Of a stretch of DNA of 8,181 bases, positions 1 to 6,317 are shown piece by piece. A model generated the notes under the pieces. The model did not search any database and was not told the origin of the DNA. It saw only the letters and a program-made list of their open reading frames with translations. Source of the stretch: an uncultured Lachnospiraceae bacterium (GTDB lineage Bacteria; Bacillota; Clostridia; Lachnospirales; Lachnospiraceae); NCBI GenBank assembly GCA_947177925.1, contig CAMWWJ010000146.1, positions 1 to 8,181 on the forward strand, written 5' to 3'. The translations under genes were made by a program, and so were the position numbers. The first letter of the stretch is position 1; each line of letters starts with the position of its first letter.

Positions 1-218
1 TTTTCTTCTTTTTCTTTTTTCTTAAATATTTTTTTCTCGGCTTTCGGCTGGTCCTTTTCCTGGCCGCTTTCTTCTATCTCTTCTTCCAGTTCCTTTTCTT
101 CTCCGGAAGCTTCTGGCTTTTCATCGGTTTTCTCTTTCGTATCTTCTGCTGTATCTACCGTATCTTCTTCCATCTCTTCTGAAATGATTTCCTTTTCCTG
201 CTCTGCCACTTGTTTCAT
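1..218 (-). CDS. grpE: GrpE, nucleotide exchange factor of DnaK (N-terminal part, runs off the window)
   Basis: Only about the first 72 codons are present; the 3' end lies beyond position 1. The visible part is a highly charged, low-complexity tail dominated by Glu, Lys and Asp, ending in a lysine-rich run. This is typical of the disordered N-terminus before the GrpE coiled coil, but no GrpE domain is visible. The assignment therefore rests mainly on position: it begins 6 nt after the hrcA stop, in the conserved hrcA-grpE-dnaK order. In the family, GrpE is a cytoplasmic dimer that drives ADP release from DnaK. It would share the CIRCE-controlled hrcA promoter. The start is uncertain: the ATG at 218 directly abuts the only Shine-Dalgarno sequence, whereas a GTG at codon 4 (207-209) sits 9 nt from it and may be the true start. 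Confidence 0.82.
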   Translation of the reverse strand, partial: MKQVAEQEKEIISEEMEEDTVDTAEDTKEKTDEKPEASGEEKELEEEIEESGQEKDQPKAEKKIFKKKEKEE

Positions 219-224
219 TCCTTT
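219..224 (-). promoter_or_regulatory. Ribosome binding site of grpE, start-deciding
   Basis: On the minus strand the sequence AAAGGA lies between the hrcA TAG stop (225-227) and the first ATG of grpE, with no spacer before that ATG. Ribosomes need roughly 5-9 nt, which the in-frame GTG at 207-209 provides (9 nt). The site therefore favours GTG as the start, although no alignment was available to confirm this. Confidence 0.6.
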
Positions 225-1250
225 CTACGTTTTTTTGTATATGGAATCCAATTGCTTCATCAGATTCTGTAAAGTACCCACTACCTTTTCGTAATCCATA
301 CGTTTCGGTCCGATAATGCCAATGGTACCCTTCATCCCTTCTTCCAGCTCATAAGTAGCCGTTACTACACTGCAGTCTTTCATGGACTGTACCGGTGTTT
401 CTGCACCAATGTATACCTGAATGCCCTTTTCCTGGCCTTTTTCCAGAGTATCCTGCACCAGACTGGTCAATAACTGTTTTTCTTCAAAAGTACTTATGAT
501 CTCGCTTGCTTTCTCACCGTTGCTCAGCTCCGGATATTTAAAAATATTGTTGGCGCCGGAAGTATAAATCTGCAAATCTTCTTCCTCACGGATAGCCTCT
601 GCTACCGCATCCATTACATCGCTCACAATCTTGCTGTGTATGCCTGCCTGCTGTTTGAGCTGTGCAATCATGCCAAGGTTGATTTCTTCCAAAGTCAGCC
701 CCGATAAGTGTGTGTTTAAAAGAATGTTCAGCTTTAATATGGTCTCATCATCTAAGGGCGCTTCCAGATTTAAAATATTATTTTTAATAATATTTCCTTC
801 CACTACCACAACTGCCAGAATCTGATTTACATCCACACGGGAAAGTTGAATGAATTTCAACTTGTTGCCCTGATAGCTGGGAGCTGAAATCATGGTAGCA
901 TAATTGGTGTTAACTGCCAAAACCTTTGCTACCTGCTTAAGAAGTTGATCCATCTTTTCTTCTTTTTCAAGAAGCATCCCCTTCATTTCCTCTACTTCCC
1001 GTTCCTTCTGCATAAGCTCATCTACATAAAGCCTGTAGCCTTTATCGGAAGGAATCCTGCCTGCAGAGGTATGGGGCTGCAGAATATAACCAAGCTCCTC
1101 TAAATCCGCCATTTCATTTCGTATAGTCGCAGAGCTTAAATTCAAATCCGTATATTTGGAAATCGTCCTGCTTCCTACCGGTTCTCCCGTTTCCAAGTAA
1201 TTACGAATAACGGCCTGGAGAATTTTTAATTTTCTTTCATCTAGCTGCAT
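225..1250 (-). CDS. hrcA: HrcA, heat-inducible transcription repressor
   Basis: Full-length 341-aa protein, close to the usual length for HrcA. The N-terminal winged-helix DNA-binding region covers about residues 1-75 and includes the recognition-helix segment SSATIRNEMADLEELGY (39-55) and the HTSAGRIPSDKGYR wing (60-73), both family signatures. The rest is the GAF-like dimerisation and effector region. HrcA represses class I heat-shock genes by binding CIRCE; in this family its folding depends on GroEL, so free chaperone capacity sets repression. A perfect CIRCE lies 47 nt upstream, so the gene is probably autoregulated. The ATG is preceded by AAGGAAG at a suitable distance. It is the first gene of the operon and is followed after 6 nt by grpE. 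Confidence 0.97.
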   Translation of the reverse strand: MQLDERKLKILQAVIRNYLETGEPVGSRTISKYTDLNLSSATIRNEMADLEELGYILQPHTSAGRIPSDKGYRLYVDELMQKEREVEEMKGMLLEKEEKMDQLLKQVAKVLAVNTNYATMISAPSYQGNKLKFIQLSRVDVNQILAVVVVEGNIIKNNILNLEAPLDDETILKLNILLNTHLSGLTLEEINLGMIAQLKQQAGIHSKIVSDVMDAVAEAIREEEDLQIYTSGANNIFKYPELSNGEKASEIISTFEEKQLLTSLVQDTLEKGQEKGIQVYIGAETPVQSMKDCSVVTATYELEEGMKGTIGIIGPKRMDYEKVVGTLQNLMKQLDSIYKKT

Positions 1251-1297
1251 CCAATCACTTCCTTATTGTCTACCTTAGAAGAACCTTTTCGAAATTG

Positions 1298-1324
1298 TTA
1301 GCACTCACTTTGATAGAGTGCTAA
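1298..1324. promoter_or_regulatory. CIRCE operator (HrcA binding site)
   Basis: Perfect match to the consensus inverted repeat TTAGCACTC-N9-GAGTGCTAA, with both 9-nt arms intact and a 9-nt spacer. It lies between the hrcA promoter and the hrcA start, beginning about 8 nt after the predicted transcription start, so bound HrcA would block initiation or early elongation. Confidence 0.97.
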
Positions 1325-1338
1325 TACGTTCTGTACCT

Positions 1339-1367
1339 AATGTAGCACTATGAATTTATATTGTCAA
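1339..1367 (-). promoter_or_regulatory. Sigma-A-type promoter of the hrcA-grpE operon
   Basis: The -35 box TTGACA (1362-1367) is a perfect consensus. After a 17-nt spacer comes the -10 box TACATT (1339-1344), which matches four of six positions and is preceded by TGC, an extended -10 that compensates for the weak hexamer. Transcription is predicted to start near 1332, just upstream of CIRCE. Confidence 0.88.
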
Positions 1368-1419
1368 CATTATTTTGCCAGAAAATTCTAAAAAAATTAT
1401 GAATTTGGATTGGAATGGG

Positions 1420-1463
1420 AAAAAAGGATAAAAGAAATGGCAGTCTTGATCTTCAAGACCGCC
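1420..1463 (-). terminator. Intrinsic terminator of the araC-type regulator / Cys-rich protein unit
   Basis: Minus-strand hairpin with an 11-bp stem (1453-1463 with 1439-1449), a 3-nt loop and one G-U pair, followed by a T-rich tail (ATTTCTTTTATCCTTTTTT). On the plus strand the G-U becomes an A-C mismatch and no T tract follows, so it acts on minus-strand transcripts. It lies about 50 nt past the stop of the gene at 1514-1987 and separates that unit from the hrcA promoter. Confidence 0.85.
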
Positions 1464-1513
1464 GCAGGCAGAACAACATATTCATTCCAGAATCATTCCT
1501 TACGTATTCATAT

Positions 1514-1987
1514 TCAGCACCTATTTTCCATTTCACTTTTCAAAAACTGTATGATAAAAGGATTGTTTTCCTCACTTAATGTAGGCATAAATGCCATATA
1601 ACGGCATTTCTGATACTGCTCTCCATCCATTTCAAAGCTATACCCCATCACACATTTTGGGTTACAGTCATTGGGATTTATCAGACGCTTGCAAGCAGAT
1701 GCTTTTTTGATTTCTTTTTTCATCTTCTCCGGCAACGTGTTAAGATAACTCTGATACTCCTGTATGTGTTCAGGATAAATACGGAGCTTTATTCCTGTTT
1801 TTCGGGAAACAAAAGTAGCTAAAGTCCTCTTTGTACTGCCAAGGATATAAGATACCACATAGCCGCTTTTAGCATTCTTTATCTCACATTTGCACCCTTG
1901 TTCCGTTAAATAGTCGTTAATTTGAATTACAAAATCACGAAAACGTCCGTCAACCGTTTTCATAAACAAGTCAAATTTTTCTTCCAT
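1514..1987 (-). CDS. Conserved hypothetical protein with clustered cysteines
   Basis: A 157-aa soluble protein with no signal peptide or membrane segment. I do not recognise a named domain. The N-terminal two thirds are mixed alpha/beta with many basic residues (SGYVVSYILGSTKRTLATFVSR, residues 41-62, looks like beta hairpins). The C-terminal third has C99, C108, C112 and C128 in the context CKRLINPNDCNPKC...GYSFEMDGEQYQKCRY, a spacing that could hold a metal ion or form disulfides; C32 and C34 form another close pair. The start is supported by AAGGGGG 7 nt upstream, overlapping the TAA stop of the regulator gene, so translation is probably coupled. It is the second gene of a two-gene operon closed by the terminator at 1420-1463. 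That pairing suggests it serves, or is controlled by, the effector-sensing regulator next to it. Real gene: very likely. Function: unknown. Confidence 0.88.
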   Translation of the reverse strand: MEEKFDLFMKTVDGRFRDFVIQINDYLTEQGCKCEIKNAKSGYVVSYILGSTKRTLATFVSRKTGIKLRIYPEHIQEYQSYLNTLPEKMKKEIKKASACKRLINPNDCNPKCVMGYSFEMDGEQYQKCRYMAFMPTLSEENNPFIIQFLKSEMENRC

Positions 1988-1999
1988 GAAATTGCCCCC

Positions 2000-2851
2000 T
2001 TATGCCTGTTTTTTTGTTACTGGTATCCACACCTCATACTGTGCGTTTTGTGGGTCTGGGTTCAAGTAAACTTCTATATCCGGGGCATTGGCATATTCAT
2101 ATCCGGAAGTGGGAAGCCATTCGGTCACAATACGCTGTTCCAATTCCTGTATGGACTGATTGGTTCCTGTACCCGAAAAGACAGCCCAGGTGGATGCAGG
2201 TACGATATACTCCTCAAACTCGCCCCCTTCTTTTGTGCTTGAAACGGCAATAAAGTATTTCCATTCTTCTTCATCATTGCAGGCACTCACACCTAATAGT
2301 CCCTTTAACGGCGTGTCCATCATTCCTGCCAGCTTTTGTATTGTTCCATTGATAGCAGCATCCTGCCACATTTTAGGTACAATGTTAAAATTGCTTTGGA
2401 TTTCTCTATGCAGCGGTGCGGATATCCCAATAATACGAAAAGCTTCTTTTGTTTCAATTCGGTAATTCATTTCTGCAGCTCCTTTTATAGTAATCTTAAA
2501 TATAATAGGGGGATAGGACTTCACGGATACACCCTCACTTCTCACAGAGGATGGGGCTATGCCATGAACTCCTTGAAAGGCTCTGTTAAATGCCGTTGGG
2601 GAACGGTAGCCGTATTTCTCTGCAATATCCACAACTTTGGCATCCCCGCTTTGTAAATCCACCGCTGCCAAAGACATCTTCCTTCTTCGGATATACTCTG
2701 ACAGCGTAATTCCTGCCATGTAGGTAAACATTCTTTGGAAATGATAGGCAGAACAGCAGGCAATCCTTCCAAGCTGTTCATAATCTATCTCATCTGATAA
2801 ATGTTCCTCAATGTAATTCATGCTTTGATTTAATCGTTCAATCCATTCCAT
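2000..2851 (-). CDS. AraC-family transcriptional regulator with C-terminal GyrI-like effector domain
   Basis: 283 aa in two domains. Residues 1 to about 107 are an AraC/XylS-type double helix-turn-helix placed N-terminally (helices around 26-47 and 74-97; DIAEKYGYRSPTAFNRAFQ is a classic second HTH). Residues 128-280 form a GyrI-like (Rob/SOUL-type) ligand-binding domain, shown by WAVFSGTG (222-229), WLPTSGYEYANAPDIEVYL (245-263) and the closing YEVWIPV. The Rob/BmrR-like layout typically binds hydrophobic or cationic small molecules and activates multidrug or stress genes; the ligand here is unknown. The ATG has an excellent AAGGAGGT site at 2858-2865. The downstream gene starts 12 nt after the stop, giving a two-gene operon. 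The targets could be this operon or genes elsewhere; no efflux gene lies nearby. Confidence 0.93.
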   Translation of the reverse strand: MEWIERLNQSMNYIEEHLSDEIDYEQLGRIACCSAYHFQRMFTYMAGITLSEYIRRRKMSLAAVDLQSGDAKVVDIAEKYGYRSPTAFNRAFQGVHGIAPSSVRSEGVSVKSYPPIIFKITIKGAAEMNYRIETKEAFRIIGISAPLHREIQSNFNIVPKMWQDAAINGTIQKLAGMMDTPLKGLLGVSACNDEEEWKYFIAVSSTKEGGEFEEYIVPASTWAVFSGTGTNQSIQELEQRIVTEWLPTSGYEYANAPDIEVYLNPDPQNAQYEVWIPVTKKQA

Positions 2852-2890
2852 AAAAATACCTCCTTCTTCTCACATAAATCTACCTTTACC

Positions 2891-2896
2891 ATTATA
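2891..2896 (-). promoter_or_regulatory. -10 element upstream of the AraC-type regulator
   Basis: Perfect TATAAT on the minus strand, 39 nt before the start codon, with transcription predicted near 2884. No good -35 hexamer lies 16-18 nt upstream; the nearest, TTGAGA, has a 21-nt spacer. The promoter may therefore need an activator, possibly the regulator itself. An inverted repeat CCTCTC/GAGAGG (2916-2921 and 2939-2944) flanks the weak -35 region. Confidence 0.55.
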
Positions 2897-2962
2897 AAGT
2901 TTTTTTCATGAATTTCCTCTCAATTCTTGCACAAAAAAGAGAGGTCTCATGGCGGACAGGCC

Positions 2963-2999
2963 TAAAAACAGGGCATGTAAACTAATTTTCACATGCCCT
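2963..2999 (-). terminator. Intrinsic terminator of the alcohol dehydrogenase gene
   Basis: The minus strand has a 9-bp perfect stem AGGGCATGT / ACATGCCCT (2991-2999 with 2970-2978). The 12-nt loop can add three A-T pairs with a one-base bulge. A GTTTTT tail follows at 2964-2969. It begins about 45 nt after the dehydrogenase stop codon. Confidence 0.8.
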
Positions 3000-3043
3000 A
3001 ATACAATGCTTCTTATTGATTATGGTCAAAAAGATTTGCCGTT

Positions 3044-4225
3044 TTAGAAGTCAACTTCCGTTCCATAATAGGTACAGGTAAACAACTGTTCCATAGCTGT
3101 TTTATCTATCTCTCTTGGATTAGAGCCTGTGCAGGCATCTCCTACTGCACGCTCTGCAATTCCTGCCACCTTCTCCTTAAACTCATCCTCCAGAATGCCA
3201 AATTCTTTTAATGTTTTCGGGATATTCAGCTTCACGTTAAATTCGTCAATCTTTGCGCAAAGGCTGTTGATAAGTGCCTTTTGGGAAGCGCCCTCTAATC
3301 CCATCCGGCGGGCGATTTCTGCATATCTTCCTGCCGCTACTGCATCCCTGGCATTGTATTTAATAACGTAAGGAAGATAAATGGCATTGGCACAGCCGTG
3401 GGGAATATGTCCTGTGGAGAAGGCTGCTCCTGTCTTATGCGCCATGGAATGTACGATTCCCAGTAAGGCATTGGAAAAAGCCATACCCGCCAGACACTGT
3501 GCATAATGCATCTCTTCCCTTGCCACCATATCTTCGTTATAGGAAGCAGGCAGATAGTCGAGCACCATCTCTATCGCCTGCAGGGCAAGCGGGTCTGTGA
3601 AAGGACCATTCAGGGTAGAAACATATGCTTCAATGGCATGTGTCAGGGCATCCATACCTGTATATGCAACCTGTTTTTTCGGAAGTCCCATTACAAGATC
3701 AGGGTCTACGATTGCCACGTCCGGCGTAATATTGAAATCCGCTAACGGATATTTCACACCTGTCTGATAATTGGTAATAACGGAAAATGCCGTTACCTCT
3801 GTTGCTGTTCCTGAAGTTGTAGGAATGGCACAGAATTTTGCCTTCTGTCTAAGCTCCGGGAAGTTAAAGGGTGTAATCAGATCCTCAAAGGTAGTCTCCG
3901 GATATTCATAAAAAGCCCACATTGCTTTTGCCGCATCAATGGGTGATCCACCGCCCATGGCTACAATCCAGTCCGGCTCAAATGCCCGCATGGCCTCTGC
4001 GCCCTTCATGACAGTTTCAACAGACGGATCCGGCTCAACACCTTCAAAAAGCTCTACCTCCATACCGGCTTCTTTCAAATAACTTACTGCTTTATCCAAA
4101 AAGCCCTGCCGCTTCATGGAACCGCCGCCCACTACTAAAATCGCTTTTTTGCCCTTTAAGTTTTTCAGCTCCTCAAGGCTTCCTTTTCCATGGTAAACGT
4201 CTCTTGGTAATGTAAATCTTGCCAT
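3044..4225 (-). CDS. Iron-containing (group III) alcohol dehydrogenase
   Basis: 393 aa, the full length of the family. The N-terminal Rossmann-like part carries GGGS (33-36) after a beta strand, GGGSPIDAAK (91-100) and TTSGTATEVT (136-145). The C-terminal helical part carries the metal ligands, by correspondence with FucO: D192 and H196 in GMDALTHAIEAYVS, H259 in GIVHSMAH and H276 in IPHG. All four are present, so the enzyme should be active. It would interconvert an aldehyde and an alcohol in the cytosol using NAD(P)H. GGGS at 33-36, where NAD-specific relatives carry an Asp, resembles NADPH-using YqhD/BDH enzymes, so NADPH preference is an inference. Overall similarity is to the ADH half of AdhE. 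The substrate cannot be named. The ATG has GGAGGG 6 nt upstream. It has its own promoter and terminator, with no obvious pathway partner nearby. Confidence 0.95.
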   Translation of the reverse strand: MARFTLPRDVYHGKGSLEELKNLKGKKAILVVGGGSMKRQGFLDKAVSYLKEAGMEVELFEGVEPDPSVETVMKGAEAMRAFEPDWIVAMGGGSPIDAAKAMWAFYEYPETTFEDLITPFNFPELRQKAKFCAIPTTSGTATEVTAFSVITNYQTGVKYPLADFNITPDVAIVDPDLVMGLPKKQVAYTGMDALTHAIEAYVSTLNGPFTDPLALQAIEMVLDYLPASYNEDMVAREEMHYAQCLAGMAFSNALLGIVHSMAHKTGAAFSTGHIPHGCANAIYLPYVIKYNARDAVAAGRYAEIARRMGLEGASQKALINSLCAKIDEFNVKLNIPKTLKEFGILEDEFKEKVAGIAERAVGDACTGSNPREIDKTAMEQLFTCTYYGTEVDF

Positions 4226-4295
4226 ATGTAACCCTCCAAATATAAATTTATAATAATGTTTGCGAGAGAACCTTTAAATGTCCCTCTATTTGTTT

Positions 4296-4324
4296 AGTAT
4301 AGCGAAATGCTTCCGAATATGCAA
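4296..4324 (-). promoter_or_regulatory. Probable promoter of the alcohol dehydrogenase gene
   Basis: TTGCAT (4319-4324), a 17-nt spacer, then TATACT (4296-4301) on the minus strand. The -10 matches five of six consensus positions and the -35 three of six. Transcription would start near 4289, giving a leader of about 64 nt. Confidence 0.55.
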
Positions 4325-4393
4325 TCAAAATCCATAAATTCAGAAACATTTCACTTTCTTGCAAAGTTATTGTCTGATAATTCCCAAAAGCCT

Positions 4394-4422
4394 TTATTGT
4401 TTTGCGGCCTCTCCAACAATAA
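4394..4422. repeat. Inverted repeat TTATTGTT-N13-AACAATAA, possible operator
   Basis: Two perfect 8-nt arms with a GC-richer 13-nt spacer. Arm centres are 21 bp apart, two helical turns, as expected for a dimeric regulator binding one DNA face. It lies about 70 bp upstream of the dehydrogenase -35 box. It could be chance or a weak RNA hairpin; no regulator can be assigned. Confidence 0.35.
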
Positions 4423-4504
4423 TCACCTATACCATTTTTATATTATAGACAAAACTTACCAAAAGATGCATCCTGATTCATACATTTCCACAAAAGGACA
4501 GGCT

Positions 4505-4530
4505 ATAAGCTGACTCAATACTCAGCTTAT
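4505..4530 (-). terminator. Hairpin at the 3' end of the pyr operon (weak terminator or 3' stabiliser)
   Basis: Perfect 9-bp stem ATAAGCTGA / TCAGCTTAT with an 8-nt loop, overlapping the pyrD TAA stop. The stem is AT-rich, and only a displaced TCCTTTTG follows on the minus strand, so it is not a textbook intrinsic terminator. No better terminator is visible before the dehydrogenase promoter, so some read-through is possible. Confidence 0.45.
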
Positions 4531-5441
4531 TCCACACATCCAATTATTTCTCGAATGTCTTCTATATTGTATTGTTCCATATACTCCTCAATGCCCTGTA
4601 TGGTTTCCTCTGTGGCATAAGGATTCACAAAATTCATGGCGCCTACAGAAACTGCTGTTGCTCCTGCCATAAGGAATTCAATCGCATCTTCACCATTTGC
4701 AATGCCTCCCATGCCGATAATAGGAATTTTTACCGCGTGGGCAGCTTCATACACCATACGGACTGCTACCGGCTTAATGGCAGGCCCGGAAAGTCCTCCG
4801 GTTTTGTTTGCAAGTGCAAACCTTCTTTTATGGATATCTATTTTCATTCCAGTTATGGTATTAATTAAGGATATGGCATCTGCTCCCGCTGCTTCTGCCG
4901 CTTTTGCCATTTCTCCAATGCTTGTGACATTGGGGCTTAATTTCATAATAACCGGCTGCTTTGCTTTTTTCTTGATTTCTTCCGTAATATGATAAAGGGC
5001 ATCTGCTTTTTGTCCGAAAGCAATGGCGCCTTCTTTTACATTTGGACAGGATACGTTGATTTCCAGCATGTCAACTGCCTGTTCTGACAATCTTTCCACC
5101 ACTTCCACATAATCCTCTACCGATTTTCCACAGACGTTTACGATTACTTTTGTGTCATACTGCTTTAGGAATTCCAGGTCCCTTTTGATAAAAACATCGA
5201 TTCCCGGATTTTGCAGGCCAATGGCATTTAGCATGCCCCCATAGGTTTCCGCAACTCTGGGGGTAGGATTGCCGGGCCATGGTATATTGGCAACGCCTTT
5301 GGTCACTATGGCGCCAAGCTTATTTAAGTCCACGAATTCTCCATATTCCATTCCTGAACCAAAAGTTCCGGAAGCAGTCATGACCGGATTTTTAAAAGCA
5401 ACTCCTGCTATGGTTACTGCCATATTTCTCTTTTTTTCCAT
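4527..5441 (-). CDS. pyrD: Dihydroorotate dehydrogenase, class 1B catalytic subunit
   Basis: 304 aa from the chosen start, typical for PyrDB. FMN-dependent TIM barrel that oxidises dihydroorotate to orotate, the fourth step of UMP synthesis. Visible landmarks: N-terminal TASGTFGSGMEYGE (22-35), NAIGLQNPG (72-80), INVSCPNVKEG (128-138) with the catalytic base C132 (Cys being the class 1 hallmark), MKLSPNV (166-172), NTITGM (194-199), GGLSGPAI (215-222) and GMGGI (243-247) for FMN phosphate. The ATG at 5439-5441 shares its A with the TGA stop of pyrK and has AGGAGGT 9 nt upstream. A longer frame reaching 5486 exists, but its extra 15 residues lie inside pyrK with no ribosome site. Class 1B enzymes work as a PyrD2-PyrK2 heterotetramer with NAD+ as acceptor, matching the adjacent pyrK. 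Confidence 0.97.
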   Translation of the reverse strand: MEKKRNMAVTIAGVAFKNPVMTASGTFGSGMEYGEFVDLNKLGAIVTKGVANIPWPGNPTPRVAETYGGMLNAIGLQNPGIDVFIKRDLEFLKQYDTKVIVNVCGKSVEDYVEVVERLSEQAVDMLEINVSCPNVKEGAIAFGQKADALYHITEEIKKKAKQPVIMKLSPNVTSIGEMAKAAEAAGADAISLINTITGMKIDIHKRRFALANKTGGLSGPAIKPVAVRMVYEAAHAVKIPIIGMGGIANGEDAIEFLMAGATAVSVGAMNFVNPYATEETIQGIEEYMEQYNIEDIREIIGCVE

Positions 5442-6244
5442 CAGATATCCACCTCCTCTGCCAGATACACAGGACCGTCCGTACAAACTCTTGCATTATG
5501 CACAAAAGAATGATGGTCCACTTCCTTTGTCTTACATACACAGCCCAGACATGCCCCTACGCCGCATGCCATTCTTTCCTCCAGGGATAAATAGGCTGTC
5601 ATGCCATTTTCAGCCGCATACCTTTTAATCGCCCGAAGCATGGGCATGGGACCGCAGGAAAAAATCACATCGCCCTTTAAGCGATTATCCTCTATGGCAT
5701 CCATAACCGTTCCCTTACTTCCCTTACTGCCATCCTCCGTTGCTATATAGACTTGTCCGTACTGCATTAAGTCCTCATGCAAAAACAATTCACTGCGATA
5801 GCCAAGTATTATTTTAATGTTACTGTTATCCCTTCCCGCTTCTCGATTAGCAGCAGCTAACTCCTTTGCCAACTGAACCATAGGGGGTATGCCAATACCG
5901 CCGCCCATTAAAAATACGTTTTTTCCTTCTGCAGCTTCCAGCGGAAATCCGTTCCCAAGAATGCCAAGGATGGAAATACTGTCTCCCTGTTCATAGCTTG
6001 AAAACTCCCTTGTGCCCTGCCCTGCTATCCGATAAACGATCCGAAGTCTTTCTTTTTTTTCGTCCACCTCACAAATGCTGATGGGCCTTGGCAGAAGGGT
6101 TGCTTCATTTTTTGGATAAATGCTTATAAACTGACCCGGATGAGCATTCCCTGCAAGGGGTGTCTCAATCCACATATCAAAAATCCCTTGGGCCGTTTCC
6201 TTTTGGGAATATACAACTGCTGTTTCTTTTTTCTTTTTTTTCAT
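5441..6244 (-). CDS. pyrK: Dihydroorotate dehydrogenase electron-transfer subunit (FAD, 2Fe-2S)
   Basis: 267 aa, normal for PyrK. It is a ferredoxin-reductase-like protein that takes electrons from the FMN of PyrD and passes them via a [2Fe-2S] cluster and FAD to NAD+. Seen in order: an FAD-binding barrel with the flavin motif RPISI (53-57), a nucleotide-binding GGGIGIPP (114-121), CGPMPML (197-203), and the cluster motif C227-x4-C232-x2-C235 with the distal ligand C254 in ARVCTDGPVY. An additional C237 sits in the cluster loop. The ATG follows AGGAGA by about 6 nt. The N-terminus begins with an unusual run of five Lys encoded by A8-G-A6. The gene starts 73 nt after pyrC and overlaps the pyrD start by one base, so PyrK and PyrD are probably made in equal amounts. 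Confidence 0.97.
   Translation of the reverse strand: MKKKKKETAVVYSQKETAQGIFDMWIETPLAGNAHPGQFISIYPKNEATLLPRPISICEVDEKKERLRIVYRIAGQGTREFSSYEQGDSISILGILGNGFPLEAAEGKNVFLMGGGIGIPPMVQLAKELAAANREAGRDNSNIKIILGYRSELFLHEDLMQYGQVYIATEDGSKGSKGTVMDAIEDNRLKGDVIFSCGPMPMLRAIKRYAAENGMTAYLSLEERMACGVGACLGCVCKTKEVDHHSFVHNARVCTDGPVYLAEEVDI
5451..5457 (-). promoter_or_regulatory. Ribosome binding site that fixes the pyrD start
   Basis: AGGAGGT within the last codons of pyrK, 9 nt from the ATG at 5439-5441. Neither the upstream in-frame ATG at 5484-5486 nor the later one at 5421-5423 has such a site, so the overlapping TGATG start is preferred. Confidence 0.85.
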
Positions 6245-6317
6245 TTTGTTCTCCTATCAAAATTTGTCCATATATCTTCCGAGCCATCCTGAATTATGCC
6301 TATATGAAGTAAGGATA

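Larger units (their letters stand above)
4226..4526. other. Intergenic region between pyrD and the alcohol dehydrogenase
   Basis: About 300 nt with no convincing gene. From the dehydrogenase side it holds that gene's Shine-Dalgarno (GGAGGG, 4232-4237), a promoter near 4296-4324, an 8-bp inverted repeat at 4394-4422, a second isolated TATAAT on the minus strand at 4442-4447 lacking a -35 partner, and the hairpin at the pyrD end. The rest is AT-rich and featureless to the eye. Confidence 0.6.

Noticed and set aside
1410..1601. Plus-strand frame of 63 codons
   Set aside because: Overlaps the minus-strand terminator hairpin and the 3' end of a well-supported minus-strand gene; no ribosome site.
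1922..2656. Several plus-strand frames of 80-106 codons opposite the AraC-type regulator
   Set aside because: They are antisense shadows of a gene with clear domains and ribosome site; none shows a domain of its own.
2916..2944. CCTCTC/GAGAGG inverted repeat as a terminator
   Set aside because: The arms are short, the loop long, and no T tract follows on either strand; at most it could be an operator of the regulator gene.
4307..4513. Plus-strand reading frame of 68 codons in the intergenic region
   Set aside because: No ribosome binding site, no recognisable domain, composition typical of translated AT-rich non-coding DNA, and it overlaps the dehydrogenase promoter.
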